This document shows positions 1 to 8,230 of a DNA stretch of 16,215 nucleotides, one piece after another. The stretch's first letter is position 1. Every line of letters begins with the position of its first letter. The DNA is taken from assembly GCA_002505405.1 (NCBI GenBank), contig DAVD01000041.1, positions 1 to 16,215 on the forward strand, given 5' to 3'. The translations under genes and the position numbers were made by a program. The stretch is from Candidatus Poseidonia alphae (lineage in GTDB: Archaea > Thermoplasmatota > Poseidoniia > Poseidoniales > Poseidoniaceae). Below the pieces are notes generated by a model that was given only the letters and a program-made list of their open reading frames with translations, was not told the origin of the DNA and searched no databases.

Positions 1-84
1 AACAATGGCATCGGAAACAGTGTCACAGAGTTTGTCTGGATGCCCCCGAGTCACGGATTCGGATGAGAACAAGTCAACGGTCAT
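1..84 (-). CDS. metK: S-adenosylmethionine synthetase, bacterial type (N-terminal fragment)
   Basis: Only the first 28 codons are in the window; the gene runs leftward off the edge. The ATG is at 84-82. The translation begins MTVDLFSSESVTRGHPDKLC and continues with DTVSDAIV. This closely matches the N-terminus of bacterial and eukaryotic MetK, including the conserved SES-V-x-GHPDK-C-D-x-SDA block; the His and Asp of HPD lie at the ATP/methionine site in that family. MetK makes S-adenosylmethionine from methionine and ATP in the cytoplasm. Most archaea use a very divergent archaeal-type enzyme that lacks this N-terminal signature, so the gene is probably of bacterial origin; that is inference from 28 residues. 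It is divergent from uvrA. A TATA-like box 24 bases upstream fits a leaderless transcript. Confidence 0.85.
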   Translation of the reverse strand, partial: MTVDLFSSESVTRGHPDKLCDTVSDAIV

Positions 85-104
85 GCTTTGTCGCCTCTTC
101 TCGC

Positions 105-111
105 CTTATAT
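105..111 (-). promoter_or_regulatory. TATA-like box of metK
   Basis: On the minus strand the stretch reads ATATAAG, preceded by TTTC. Its centre is about 24 bases from the A of the metK ATG at 84. An archaeal TATA box lies about 25 bases before the transcription start, so transcription would begin at or next to the ATG, giving a leaderless mRNA. The assignment rests on spacing and sequence only. Confidence 0.5.
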
Positions 112-189
112 GAAATCAGCGCTTATTTTGTACTGCTTTCCAAGAAGGTTTTTCCCTAATAACGCACCGAAACCCATCATCTATGTTTC

Positions 190-226
190 GGCGGCCAAAG
201 CAGGACTTGAAGAACTGTTGGCCGCC
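190..226. repeat. Perfect 9-bp inverted repeat upstream of uvrA
   Basis: GGCGGCCAA (190-198) and its exact complement TTGGCCGCC (218-226) flank a 19-base spacer. Inside the spacer, CAG (201-203) can also pair with CTG (215-217) if AG at 199-200 bulges out, giving a 12-bp stem with an 11-base loop. The right arm ends 7 bases before the uvrA ribosome binding site. It could act as an RNA hairpin in the uvrA leader or as an operator in the metK/uvrA divergent region. No regulator can be named. Confidence 0.55.
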
Positions 227-233
227 CGGTTAG

Positions 234-240
234 GGTGAGG
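234..240 (+). promoter_or_regulatory. Ribosome binding site deciding the uvrA start
   Basis: GGTGAGG ends 6 bases before ATG at 247. An in-frame GTG at 235 lies inside this motif and is therefore unlikely to be the real start, so the 979-residue form from 247 is preferred over a 983-residue form. Confidence 0.65.
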
Positions 241-246
241 GATAAC

Positions 247-3186
247 ATGTCACAACCAGGAGATGACGGTTGGATTCAAGTTCGCGGGGCGCGAACCCAC
301 AACCTGAAGGACGTCTCAGTCAACCTTCCAAAAGGGCAATTCGTCGTTATATCGGGCGTATCAGGGTCGGGAAAGTCCAGCCTTGCCTTTGACACGTTAT
401 ACGCAGAGGGCCAGCGACGCTATGTGGAAAGCCTCTCCTCATACGCTCGTCAATTCATCGGTCAAATGAAGAAAGCAGATTGCGACACAATTGAAGGACT
501 TTCTCCCGCCATCTCCATCGACCAAAAGCAAGGAAGTCACAATCCCCGTTCAACCGTTGCAACGGTGACTGAAATCCAAGATTACTTCAGATTACTGTGG
601 GCCCGAATCGGAAAGCCGCACTGCCCAAAATGCGGGAAAGAAGTTGCGCGTCGAACCGTACAGGAGATCGTTGACGACATCTTCTGGAGAATGGAAGGCC
701 ACGCTGTAGCCATTTGGAGCCCTGTCGTACGCGCTCGCAAGGGAACGCACGCTGATTTGTTTAGGCAACTCGTTGAACAGGGCTATCTAAACGGGCGCGT
801 TAACGGCCACGAATCAGAATTTGAATCCGCCCCGACCCTCGACAAAAACTTCCGCCACGATATCGATGTTCGCATCGACCGACTTCGTTGCACTAAAGAC
901 CGAAAGCAACGGCTGACTGAAGCGGTTGAATCGGCTCTGCGCTTGGGCGGTGGAACTTTGGCTGTTGAAAGCCTTGAAGCTCCGAAAAAGCCGGAAGAAT
1001 TGAGCGATAAATCAAACGCAATGGAGACCGAAGTGGGTCAAACCATCGCCTGGTCGGAAGATTTCGCTTGCGCCGAACACGGGGCTTTCATGCCCGAATT
1101 ATCACCGCGAGTCTTCTCATTCAACTCACCCCTCGGAGCCTGTGGGACCTGCCAGGGACTTGGCGTCCAGCGCCAATTCAACACAGAACTGATCATCGAC
1201 CATTCGCTCAGTGTTTCCAACGGATGCGTCAATCCGTGGCGCCAATCCATGTCTCCGTCATGGTATCGTAAACTCATGGAGCGCACCTGTGAACATTACA
1301 ACATTTCAACAACGCTTCCCTTCGAAATGCTGGATGAGGATGAGAAAGATATCCTTCTGCACGGCTCGGGCTCTACGATCATCCATTACGAGTTCACCTC
1401 GGAAAACGGCTCTCAATACAAGTACAGTAAACCCTGGGAAGGCATCATTCCTCGTCTGGAAAAAACGTACACTGAAACAACCTCTGAACGTTCCCGGAAC
1501 CGTTTGATAGCCTGCATGACCGATCTGGACTGCCACGCTTGCCGCGGTGAGAAACTCAACGAAGCCGCTCGCTACGTTACGGTTGGAGGCATCCGCCTCC
1601 CCGAAGTCAGCCGTTGTTCAGTTCACGATGCGCTCGGGTTGGTGAAAGCATGGAATCCAGAAGGAGAAGGCCCGCCAGAAGCCTTCCAAGATATTCTCGA
1701 GGCCTTGGACGACCGCAGCATGTTCATTGGAACAGAGATTCTGAAAGAGATTGAAAACCGACTTGGATTTTTGGACAGCGTCGGATTGGACTATCTTACC
1801 CTTGACCGAAAGGCGAACACCCTTTCAGGAGGAGAAAGTCAACGCATCCGTCTCGCCACTCAAATCGGCAGCCGCCTAACAGGCGTCATGTACGTCTTGG
1901 ATGAACCCTCCATTGGATTGCATCAACGGGACAATGAACGACTGCTCCAAACACTGAGAGAACTGAGTGATTTGGGCAATACGCTTCTTGTTGTGGAACA
2001 CGATGAGGACACGATTCGCCAAGCCGATTGGCTCTGCGACCTTGGACCTGGTGCTGGACTTGAGGGAGGGTATATCGTAGCCAATGGGCCGCCGGACGAA
2101 GTGATGCATAACGAAGAATCGATTACGGGAGCCTATCTCAGTGGAAAGAGGTCCATTCCTTGGCCCGAGCAACGCGTAGCGCCAACAAAGAAGCACCTAA
2201 CGGTCAAGGGTGCCCGACACAATAACCTGCAAAACATCACGGTCAAATTCCCACTTGGGTGCGTGACTGCGGTAACGGGCGTCTCAGGCTCAGGCAAGTC
2301 TTCACTGGTTTCAGGAATTCTTGCACCGGCCCTTCAACGAGAACTCCATCGGGCAGAAACCTTGCCGGGAAAACATACGAGCATTCAAGGCATTGAGAAC
2401 GTGGACAAGACCATCATCATCGACCAATCTCCAATCGGTCGCACGCCCCGTTCAAATCCAGCGACATATACCAAAGTTTTCGACGAGATTCGGGCCCTCT
2501 TTGCGAACACCAAAATTTCGAAAGAGCGCGGATACAAGGCTGGCCATTTCAGCTTCAACGTGAAGGGAGGGCGGTGTGAAGCCTGCCGCGGCGGAGGTTC
2601 CATCAAACTGGAAATGAATTTCCTCCCCGATGTTTGGATTACCTGTGACATTTGCGCTGGCAAGCGATACACACGAGAAACTCTTGAAGTCGCATGGAAA
2701 GGAAAAACCATTCACGACATTCTTGAAATGCCCGTTTCAGAAGCGGCTGTTTTCTTCCAACATCATCGTAAAATCCATCGCACCTTGGACACCTTGAACG
2801 CCGTTGGCCTCGGCTATATTCGCCTGGGACAACCTGCAACAACCCTCTCTGGTGGTGAAGCGCAACGAGTAAAATTAGCTAGCGAATTGCGCAGAATGCC
2901 CAACAAGCATACCGTCTACATCCTTGATGAACCAACCACGGGCCTTTCCTTCAGCGATGTTGCAAAACTCATCGATGTGCTCCACGAACTCAGAAATAAA
3001 GGCCACACCATCATCGTCATCGAACATCATTTGGACGTTGTCAAATCAAGCGACTGGGTCGTAGACTTGGGCCCTGAAGGCGGTGAACGCGGTGGTGATG
3101 TCTTAGCAACAGGCCCGCCCGAGGCGATTGCAGCAGTTGAAGAAAGTTATACTGGACAATTTCTCAAGAAAATGCTGGAACAATGA
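247..3186 (+). CDS. uvrA: UvrABC excinuclease subunit A
   Basis: UvrA is the damage-recognition ATPase of nucleotide excision repair; as a dimer it scans DNA and loads UvrB. The 979-residue protein has the full duplicated ABC architecture. First half: Walker A GVSGSGKSS at about 37-45, a CPKC pair at 126-129, the first zinc module with CAEH (about 275) and CGTC (about 300), LSGGE at about 526 and VLDEPSIGL at about 548. Second half: a second GVSGSGKSS at about 678, the second zinc module CEAC (about 777) and CDIC (about 800), LSGGEAQR at about 869 and LDEPTTGL at about 893. One ligand of the first zinc module is His instead of Cys, a variant I believe occurs in other UvrA proteins. It is slightly longer than the roughly 940 residues of E. 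coli UvrA. UvrABC is bacterial in origin and patchy in archaea, so it was probably acquired by transfer. All ATPase motifs are intact. Confidence 0.97.
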   Translation: MSQPGDDGWIQVRGARTHNLKDVSVNLPKGQFVVISGVSGSGKSSLAFDTLYAEGQRRYVESLSSYARQFIGQMKKADCDTIEGLSPAISIDQKQGSHNPRSTVATVTEIQDYFRLLWARIGKPHCPKCGKEVARRTVQEIVDDIFWRMEGHAVAIWSPVVRARKGTHADLFRQLVEQGYLNGRVNGHESEFESAPTLDKNFRHDIDVRIDRLRCTKDRKQRLTEAVESALRLGGGTLAVESLEAPKKPEELSDKSNAMETEVGQTIAWSEDFACAEHGAFMPELSPRVFSFNSPLGACGTCQGLGVQRQFNTELIIDHSLSVSNGCVNPWRQSMSPSWYRKLMERTCEHYNISTTLPFEMLDEDEKDILLHGSGSTIIHYEFTSENGSQYKYSKPWEGIIPRLEKTYTETTSERSRNRLIACMTDLDCHACRGEKLNEAARYVTVGGIRLPEVSRCSVHDALGLVKAWNPEGEGPPEAFQDILEALDDRSMFIGTEILKEIENRLGFLDSVGLDYLTLDRKANTLSGGESQRIRLATQIGSRLTGVMYVLDEPSIGLHQRDNERLLQTLRELSDLGNTLLVVEHDEDTIRQADWLCDLGPGAGLEGGYIVANGPPDEVMHNEESITGAYLSGKRSIPWPEQRVAPTKKHLTVKGARHNNLQNITVKFPLGCVTAVTGVSGSGKSSLVSGILAPALQRELHRAETLPGKHTSIQGIENVDKTIIIDQSPIGRTPRSNPATYTKVFDEIRALFANTKISKERGYKAGHFSFNVKGGRCEACRGGGSIKLEMNFLPDVWITCDICAGKRYTRETLEVAWKGKTIHDILEMPVSEAAVFFQHHRKIHRTLDTLNAVGLGYIRLGQPATTLSGGEAQRVKLASELRRMPNKHTVYILDEPTTGLSFSDVAKLIDVLHELRNKGHTIIVIEHHLDVVKSSDWVVDLGPEGGERGGDVLATGPPEAIAAVEESYTGQFLKKMLEQ

Positions 3187-3218
3187 CCGCCGCAGACTAC
3201 AAAGAGCGTATGCGTTGA
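3183..3218 (+). other. 11-codon ORF in frame with purL, closed by TGA
   Basis: An ATG at 3183 overlaps the uvrA stop in the ATGA manner common in operons. It reads MTAADYKERMR before a TGA at 3216-3218. The frame is the same as purL: reading past the TGA gives PLIAHGPVTP and then the PurL start. This is either a very short coupled leader peptide or the original purL N-terminus cut off by a stop codon, with translation restarting at 3249. No function is claimed. Confidence 0.3.
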
Positions 3219-3248
3219 CCACTCATTGCCCACGGGCCGGTGACCCCC

Positions 3249-6200
3249 ATGCCAATGACTCGAGTAGAGGTTACGCCACGACAAGGGGAAGGCATGCGGG
3301 ACGTACGCGGCGATGTTGTACGCAGACAATTGGCCGCCGACCACAACATCCACGTCCCCGAAGTACGTTCGGTTTACGGATTCCTCGTGAATGGAGAGAC
3401 TCCTCCCGAAACCATCGCTGCACGAATTGATGATTTATTTGCCGACCCGATCATTGAACAGGGTGCAGTGAACACCATTCTTCTCACCACCGAGATGTTT
3501 AGCAGCATACCGGATGCAGTGATTACCGTTGGATTCAAACCCGGAGTTACCGACAACCCTGGAAAGGCAGCAAAGGACGGGTTTACAACCCTCTTTCCCG
3601 CAGATATGGATGCGACGGTAGCTACCTACCAAACCTATGCATTCTACGGCTTATCGGAAGAGGTTGATGTGAACTGGTTGGCTGGAACATTGCACAACAA
3701 TTTGATTCAACGGGCCCTCATTGCCGACAAGGCAGCATGCAGCCAACACGCTTGGCCAGCCCTCGACTATCCAACACCACCTGAACAGGTGTTCATTCCC
3801 CCCCAGCCAATGGATTTGGAATGCGATGACGCGACCCTCGAAGAAATCTCCGTCAACGGGCTTCTTGCGTTAAACGTTGAAGAAATGCAAGCCATTCAAG
3901 CACACTACCGTGACGATACCGTCCGTGCTTCTCGTGCAGCGGTAGGGATCGTGCCAAATGCCCCTACCGATGTTGAATTGGAGTGCCTAGCGCAAACCTG
4001 GAGCGAACATTGTAAACACAAGATTTTCGCCTCAAAGATCCATCACGTTGACCATGAAACAGGTGAAGACACCGTCATTGATTCACTCTTCAAGACACAC
4101 ATTATGACCCCAACCCATGACATGCAAAACGATGTGGATTGGCTCTTATCGGTCTTTCACGACAACTCTGGAGTCATCGCTTGGGACGATACGTGGAGTA
4201 TTTGCATGAAGGCGGAAACCCACAACTCCCCATCGGCTCTTGACCCGTACGGTGGAGCGATGACTGGAATCGTTGGTGTGAATCGTGACATCATGGGGAC
4301 TGGACTCGGCGCCCGCCCAATTGCAAATACCGATGTGTTTTGCTTCGGACCCCCTAATTGGGAAGGCGACCTCCCAGACAACCTCTTCCACCCATCGCGA
4401 GTTCTTCGTGGCGTTCACGCAGGCGTTCGTGTTGGCGGAAATGAATCGGGAATTCCAACGGTTAACGGAGCCATTGTCTTTGATGACCGATACATCGGAA
4501 AACCGTTGGTTTACTGCGGAACCGTAGGGCTCATGCCGCGAACCCTTCCAGACGGCCGCCCGTCCCACATCAAAACTCCTCTAGCGGGAGATATCGTCTA
4601 TATGGTCGGTGGCCGAGTTGGATATGACGGCATTCACGGAGCAACGTTTTCTTCCCTTGAATTGACAGAAGAATCCCCCTCAAGTGCCGTTCAAATCGGT
4701 GACCCGATCACTCAGAAGAAAATGCTTGATATGATTCTTGAAGCAAGAGATGAAGGCCTCATTACGTGCATTACCGACAACGGCGCGGGCGGCCTCTCTT
4801 CATCGATTGGAGAGATGGCGGAATACACCAACGGTTGCGAAATCGACCTCGCACAAGTTCCACTCAAGCAAGCGGGCCTCTCCCCTTGGGAGATTCTCGT
4901 TTCTGAAAGCCAAGAACGCATGACGGTAGCAGTAAAGCCAGAAGACCAAGCAACCTTCGAAGCGCTCGCCGATTTGCATGAAGTTGAAGCCACCGCAGTT
5001 GCCACATTTACCTCAACCGGCATGTTCCATGTTCGTTACGATGAGACCACGGTCGCCTACCTCCCGATTGAATTCCTCCACGATGGAGTGCCGCAACTGC
5101 AGTTGGAGTCCGAATGGACGCCACCAAACCAACCTCTCTTCCAACCCCCTTCAACGGCAAACCATTCTACCCTTCTGACCGAGATGCTTCAACGGCCAAA
5201 CATTGCAAGCAAGGAAACTTGGGTCCGTCAGTACGACCACGAAGTGATCGCCCAAACCGCCATCAAACCCTTTGTCGGCGTAAAGCGAGACGGCCCCGGA
5301 GACGCTGGGGTCATCGCTCCAATTCATGGCGACCCTCACGGCATTGTGATTTCGTGTGGAATTGCCCCACGCTATTCAGACATTGATGCGGGCGCTATGG
5401 CAGCAGCAGCTATTGATGAAGCGGTTCGAAACGCAGTTTGTGTCGGATTGGATGTTGACAAAATGGCTGGTCTCGACAACTTTTGTTGGCCGGACCCGAT
5501 CGAATCCGTTAAAACCCCAGATGGCCGCTTCAAATTAGCTCAACTTGTACGTGCAAACCGGGAACTGGAACGAGTTTGCCGCGCATACCGACTTCCATGT
5601 GTGAGCGGTAAAGATTCCATGAAGAATGACTACGGCTCGGGCCCGGAGAAGATATCCATCCCGCCAACGCTTCTCTTCTCGCTCTTCGGCGACCATCCCG
5701 ATGTCCGCTTTTCGGCAACAAGCGACTTCAAGCGAGCGGGCGATCGAATCTACCTGGTTGGAACATCCCACCAAGAATTAGGCGCAAGCGAGATCGCTTA
5801 CATGCTGAACGAGCGCGGTGAGGCAGCAGGTATTGGGGGTGAAGTACCCCAACTCCTTGACCCCGCATCCAATCTTAACACCTATCGGCAACTTTCCACA
5901 GCCATACATCAAGGCCTCATCAAAACCGCCCACGACTGCAGTGAAGGTGGCATTGCAGTTGCAGTTGCTGAGATGTGCATCGGAGGCCGAATCGGGGCAG
6001 AAATCGACATCGATGGAACCGGAGATGGAGATGTTTGGGGGCGTCTTTGGGGCGAATCCTTGGGGCGAATCGTTGTCGCAGTTCCAGAAGCAAGCGAGGC
6101 TGATTTCTTGGCCCTCATGAAAGGGCATCCAACAACGATTTTAGGTTCAGTAACCGTTACACCAACACTCATCATCACCGATGGAGACGACCATCTCTTG

Positions 6201-6269
6201 AAGAACGACGTTGAAGAAATGGCAGAGGCTTGGAAGGGCACACTTGACATGACTGGAGGTGTTGCTTGA
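3249..6269 (+). CDS. purL: Phosphoribosylformylglycinamidine synthase, large subunit with fused PurS-like domain
   Basis: PurL converts formylglycinamide ribonucleotide (FGAR) to FGAM with ATP and ammonia, the fourth step of de novo purine synthesis, using ammonia made by PurQ. The 1006-residue protein starts with a PurS-like segment (about 4-75), then a GFKPGVTDN motif near 96, the hallmark WSEHCKHK at about 250, NSPSALDPYGGA at about 326, GGRVGYDGIHGA near 450, and a second catalytic-fold half with HDCSEGG at about 895 and LWGES at about 932. PurS is a separate small protein in Bacillus; here it is fused, while the glutaminase is separate. PurL plus PurQ total 1287 residues, close to the single-chain E. 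coli enzyme. ATG 3249 is chosen because GGTGA (3239-3243) sits 5 bases upstream; a GTG at 3240 lies inside that motif. Its stop overlaps the purQ ATG by one base. Confidence 0.96.
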   Translation: MPMTRVEVTPRQGEGMRDVRGDVVRRQLAADHNIHVPEVRSVYGFLVNGETPPETIAARIDDLFADPIIEQGAVNTILLTTEMFSSIPDAVITVGFKPGVTDNPGKAAKDGFTTLFPADMDATVATYQTYAFYGLSEEVDVNWLAGTLHNNLIQRALIADKAACSQHAWPALDYPTPPEQVFIPPQPMDLECDDATLEEISVNGLLALNVEEMQAIQAHYRDDTVRASRAAVGIVPNAPTDVELECLAQTWSEHCKHKIFASKIHHVDHETGEDTVIDSLFKTHIMTPTHDMQNDVDWLLSVFHDNSGVIAWDDTWSICMKAETHNSPSALDPYGGAMTGIVGVNRDIMGTGLGARPIANTDVFCFGPPNWEGDLPDNLFHPSRVLRGVHAGVRVGGNESGIPTVNGAIVFDDRYIGKPLVYCGTVGLMPRTLPDGRPSHIKTPLAGDIVYMVGGRVGYDGIHGATFSSLELTEESPSSAVQIGDPITQKKMLDMILEARDEGLITCITDNGAGGLSSSIGEMAEYTNGCEIDLAQVPLKQAGLSPWEILVSESQERMTVAVKPEDQATFEALADLHEVEATAVATFTSTGMFHVRYDETTVAYLPIEFLHDGVPQLQLESEWTPPNQPLFQPPSTANHSTLLTEMLQRPNIASKETWVRQYDHEVIAQTAIKPFVGVKRDGPGDAGVIAPIHGDPHGIVISCGIAPRYSDIDAGAMAAAAIDEAVRNAVCVGLDVDKMAGLDNFCWPDPIESVKTPDGRFKLAQLVRANRELERVCRAYRLPCVSGKDSMKNDYGSGPEKISIPPTLLFSLFGDHPDVRFSATSDFKRAGDRIYLVGTSHQELGASEIAYMLNERGEAAGIGGEVPQLLDPASNLNTYRQLSTAIHQGLIKTAHDCSEGGIAVAVAEMCIGGRIGAEIDIDGTGDGDVWGRLWGESLGRIVVAVPEASEADFLALMKGHPTTILGSVTVTPTLIITDGDDHLLKNDVEEMAEAWKGTLDMTGGVA
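6255..6261 (+). promoter_or_regulatory. Strong ribosome binding site of purQ
   Basis: GGAGGTG lies inside the last purL codons, 7 bases before the purQ ATG at 6269. It fixes that ATG as the start rather than the TTG at 6266 and points to coupled translation of purL and purQ. Confidence 0.7.
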
Positions 6270-7114
6270 TGCAGCCAAAGGTAGCCGTTCTCTTTGGTTT
6301 TGGAATCAATTGTGACCATGAAACAAAAGCCGTTTTTGAACTGGTCGGGGCATCCGCCGACCGCATTCACGTGAACCGATTTATCGATGGTGATGCTGCA
6401 TTAGAAGCGTACGACATTCTCGCTGTTCCCGGAGGCTTTTCATTTGGAGACCACCTTGGAAGCGGGCGATTGATGGGCAATAGGATGCGGTACGCAATGA
6501 GGGATGCGCTTCAGGCCTTCGTTGAGGCAGGGAAACCAATTATCGGTATTTGCAATGGATTTCAAGTTCTTGTCAAGACGGGACTGCTTCCGGGCCCCGA
6601 GGGAAGCACATCTCCTGACTTCATTCAACGAGGAAGTCTCGGTTTGAACGACAGTGGCCGCTATGAAGACCGATGGGTGACGTTGGAATTCGACCCCGAG
6701 AGCCCGTGCATTTGGACCAAAGGAATGACCCGAATGGAATGCCCAGTAAGGCACGGGGAAGGGAAATACATCATGCCTTCATCAGAAGATTTGGATCGCC
6801 TCGATTCCACACACCAACTCACGGTGCGATATGTAGACCCCGATTCAACGGTGGGAGAAGGCCGAACAGACGTCCAACTCCCCTATCCATTGAGTCCAAA
6901 CGGGAGCATGCGAAACATCGCAGGAATTTGTGATTCTACAGGGCTGGTCTTTGGATTGATGCCCCACCCTGAAGCAATTTACGCCCAGTGGCTCCATCCA
7001 CACCATACCCGAGACGGAGCTCAAACTCACGGTGCTGGCGCAATGGATGGATGGGAAGGCGAAGGATTGCAACTCTTCCGCAACGCAGTAGAACACGTCC
7101 GTTCCAACAGGTGA
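6269..7114 (+). CDS. purQ: Phosphoribosylformylglycinamidine synthase, glutamine amidotransferase subunit
   Basis: PurQ hydrolyses glutamine and passes ammonia to PurL. The 281-residue protein is a class I glutamine amidotransferase: an N-terminal VAVLFGFGINCDHET segment, VPGGFSFGDHL at about 52-63, the nucleophile Cys95 in GICNGFQV, and the His233/Glu235 pair in MPHPEA. It is longer than typical bacterial PurQ (about 225 residues) and nearer the C-terminal glutaminase domain of single-chain PurL, which agrees with the RPGVTDN-type PurL beside it. The ATG overlaps the purL TGA by one base, so expression is surely coupled. The TGA of purQ overlaps the GGTGA ribosome binding site of the next gene. 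Confidence 0.95.
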   Translation: MQPKVAVLFGFGINCDHETKAVFELVGASADRIHVNRFIDGDAALEAYDILAVPGGFSFGDHLGSGRLMGNRMRYAMRDALQAFVEAGKPIIGICNGFQVLVKTGLLPGPEGSTSPDFIQRGSLGLNDSGRYEDRWVTLEFDPESPCIWTKGMTRMECPVRHGEGKYIMPSSEDLDRLDSTHQLTVRYVDPDSTVGEGRTDVQLPYPLSPNGSMRNIAGICDSTGLVFGLMPHPEAIYAQWLHPHHTRDGAQTHGAGAMDGWEGEGLQLFRNAVEHVRSNR

Positions 7115-7119
7115 ATCTC

Positions 7120-8190
7120 ATGGAGGCTGAAGGCCGCCAAATCCACATTGATGCGTTACGAGGCGTCGCGGTGGCTTTGATGGTCATGGTCCATGCAGCG
7201 GCAACGTGGAATCCATTTTCGACTTCACAGCCCTCCCCACTCGCGTACATTGTTTCTGGCCTTGGAGGTCTGGCAGCACCTTTGTTCGTGACACTTTTGG
7301 GATGGGGTCTCATGAAGGCCACACTGTCCTTTCATCAACGCTGGACAAGAGCGTTGTTTCTGTTTGCCTGTCAATTCCTTGTCAACATCAGCGCACCGCA
7401 TTTGTTTGAGCCGTTTACACCAGGGGTTCTCTCTTTGATGGGGCTTCTTGTTTTGTTAGAGCCATTATGGGCGTGGCCGTTCAAGACATACAGAAACCCA
7501 ATCATGCCCCTTATTCTACTCTCAGCGCTGTGTTGTTCAATCATCCTTTTGTTTCCCGAACTCCAAGGTGAAGGCATCTGGGGTCTTCGAGTGCAGACCC
7601 CAGATGCACAGACTGCCCTAAGTCACCTGTTATTGACAGGGACCTATCCGCTTTTCCCATGGGTACTTTTTGCCGCACTGGGTGGTATGTTACAACGTTT
7701 GGAACAACGGGAGTTGACTCACTTTTATACTGCCTCAATCACTTTTGGACTGATTTTTTCAAGTCTAACACTCGCTTACTCGATATCGATCAAACAAGCA
7801 TGGGCCTTGCCGTCGGGCAATGCTGTATTGACGTTTTTTCCTTCCAATGCGCCGTTCCTTGTTGCTGCAATGACGGGCGTTCTTCTCTTTTGGAGCAGTT
7901 CATCTTACCTCCTCTCTCGAGCAACGATACTCTCCCAAACGGGTCGAACATCACTTACGGTATACGTGGCTCATTTTATCCCACTCGCGCTGTTCCATAC
8001 AGTTGATCAGACCAACAATTGGTCATTGACGCAATCATCCCTCGTCGTATTGGCCTACACCACCGGATGGATTTTGATCGGAGCGTTATGGTACAAAAAA
8101 GCCCCAAAAGCCACCCTGGAGCACCTCATGCGAACACTTGGCCCGGGCACACAATCTCCAACGCCGGGGCCCTCCAAGAAACTGGAGTGA
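7120..8190 (+). CDS. Multi-spanning membrane protein, DUF1624/HGSNAT-like putative acyltransferase
   Basis: The 356-residue protein is strongly hydrophobic, with about nine or ten predicted membrane segments. Its N-terminus IDALRGVAVALMVMVHA carries Asp11, Arg14 and His25 in the pattern D-x-L-R-G followed by M-V-x-V-H, the hallmark of the DUF1624 (heparan-alpha-glucosaminide N-acetyltransferase) and YeiB-like membrane acyltransferase families. Further family-like stretches are TYPLFPWVLFAALGG near 180 and GRTSLTVYVAHF near 300. Such proteins move acyl groups across or at the membrane onto sugars or other acceptors; the substrate here is unknown. ATG 7120 is chosen because GGTGA (7110-7114) lies 5 bases upstream, across the purQ stop. 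The position suggests co-transcription with the purine genes, but no functional link to purine synthesis is evident. Confidence 0.7.
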   Translation: MEAEGRQIHIDALRGVAVALMVMVHAAATWNPFSTSQPSPLAYIVSGLGGLAAPLFVTLLGWGLMKATLSFHQRWTRALFLFACQFLVNISAPHLFEPFTPGVLSLMGLLVLLEPLWAWPFKTYRNPIMPLILLSALCCSIILLFPELQGEGIWGLRVQTPDAQTALSHLLLTGTYPLFPWVLFAALGGMLQRLEQRELTHFYTASITFGLIFSSLTLAYSISIKQAWALPSGNAVLTFFPSNAPFLVAAMTGVLLFWSSSSYLLSRATILSQTGRTSLTVYVAHFIPLALFHTVDQTNNWSLTQSSLVVLAYTTGWILIGALWYKKAPKATLEHLMRTLGPGTQSPTPGPSKKLE

Positions 8191-8230
8191 CGGCAAACGG
8201 TTCATAGAGCGAGCGTGCGAATGCCCGACC

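Noticed and set aside
5..238. A 77-residue open frame before uvrA
   Set aside because: It is antisense to the recognisable metK start and runs through the divergent promoter region and the inverted repeat; no family resemblance.
6047..6071. Two tandem copies of TTGGGGCGAATC inside purL
   Set aside because: They encode the conserved LWGESLGRIVV stretch of PurL; a 13-base period is out of frame, so the repeat is a chance result of codon choice.
5909..6370. A 153-residue frame opposite purL/purQ
   Set aside because: Shadow of conserved PurL and PurQ coding sequence, with no independent support.
6988..7119. Upstream extension of the membrane acyltransferase frame
   Set aside because: It overlaps the conserved end of purQ, is Arg/Ser-rich and unlike the family, while ATG 7120 has a good ribosome binding site and starts right before the family motif.
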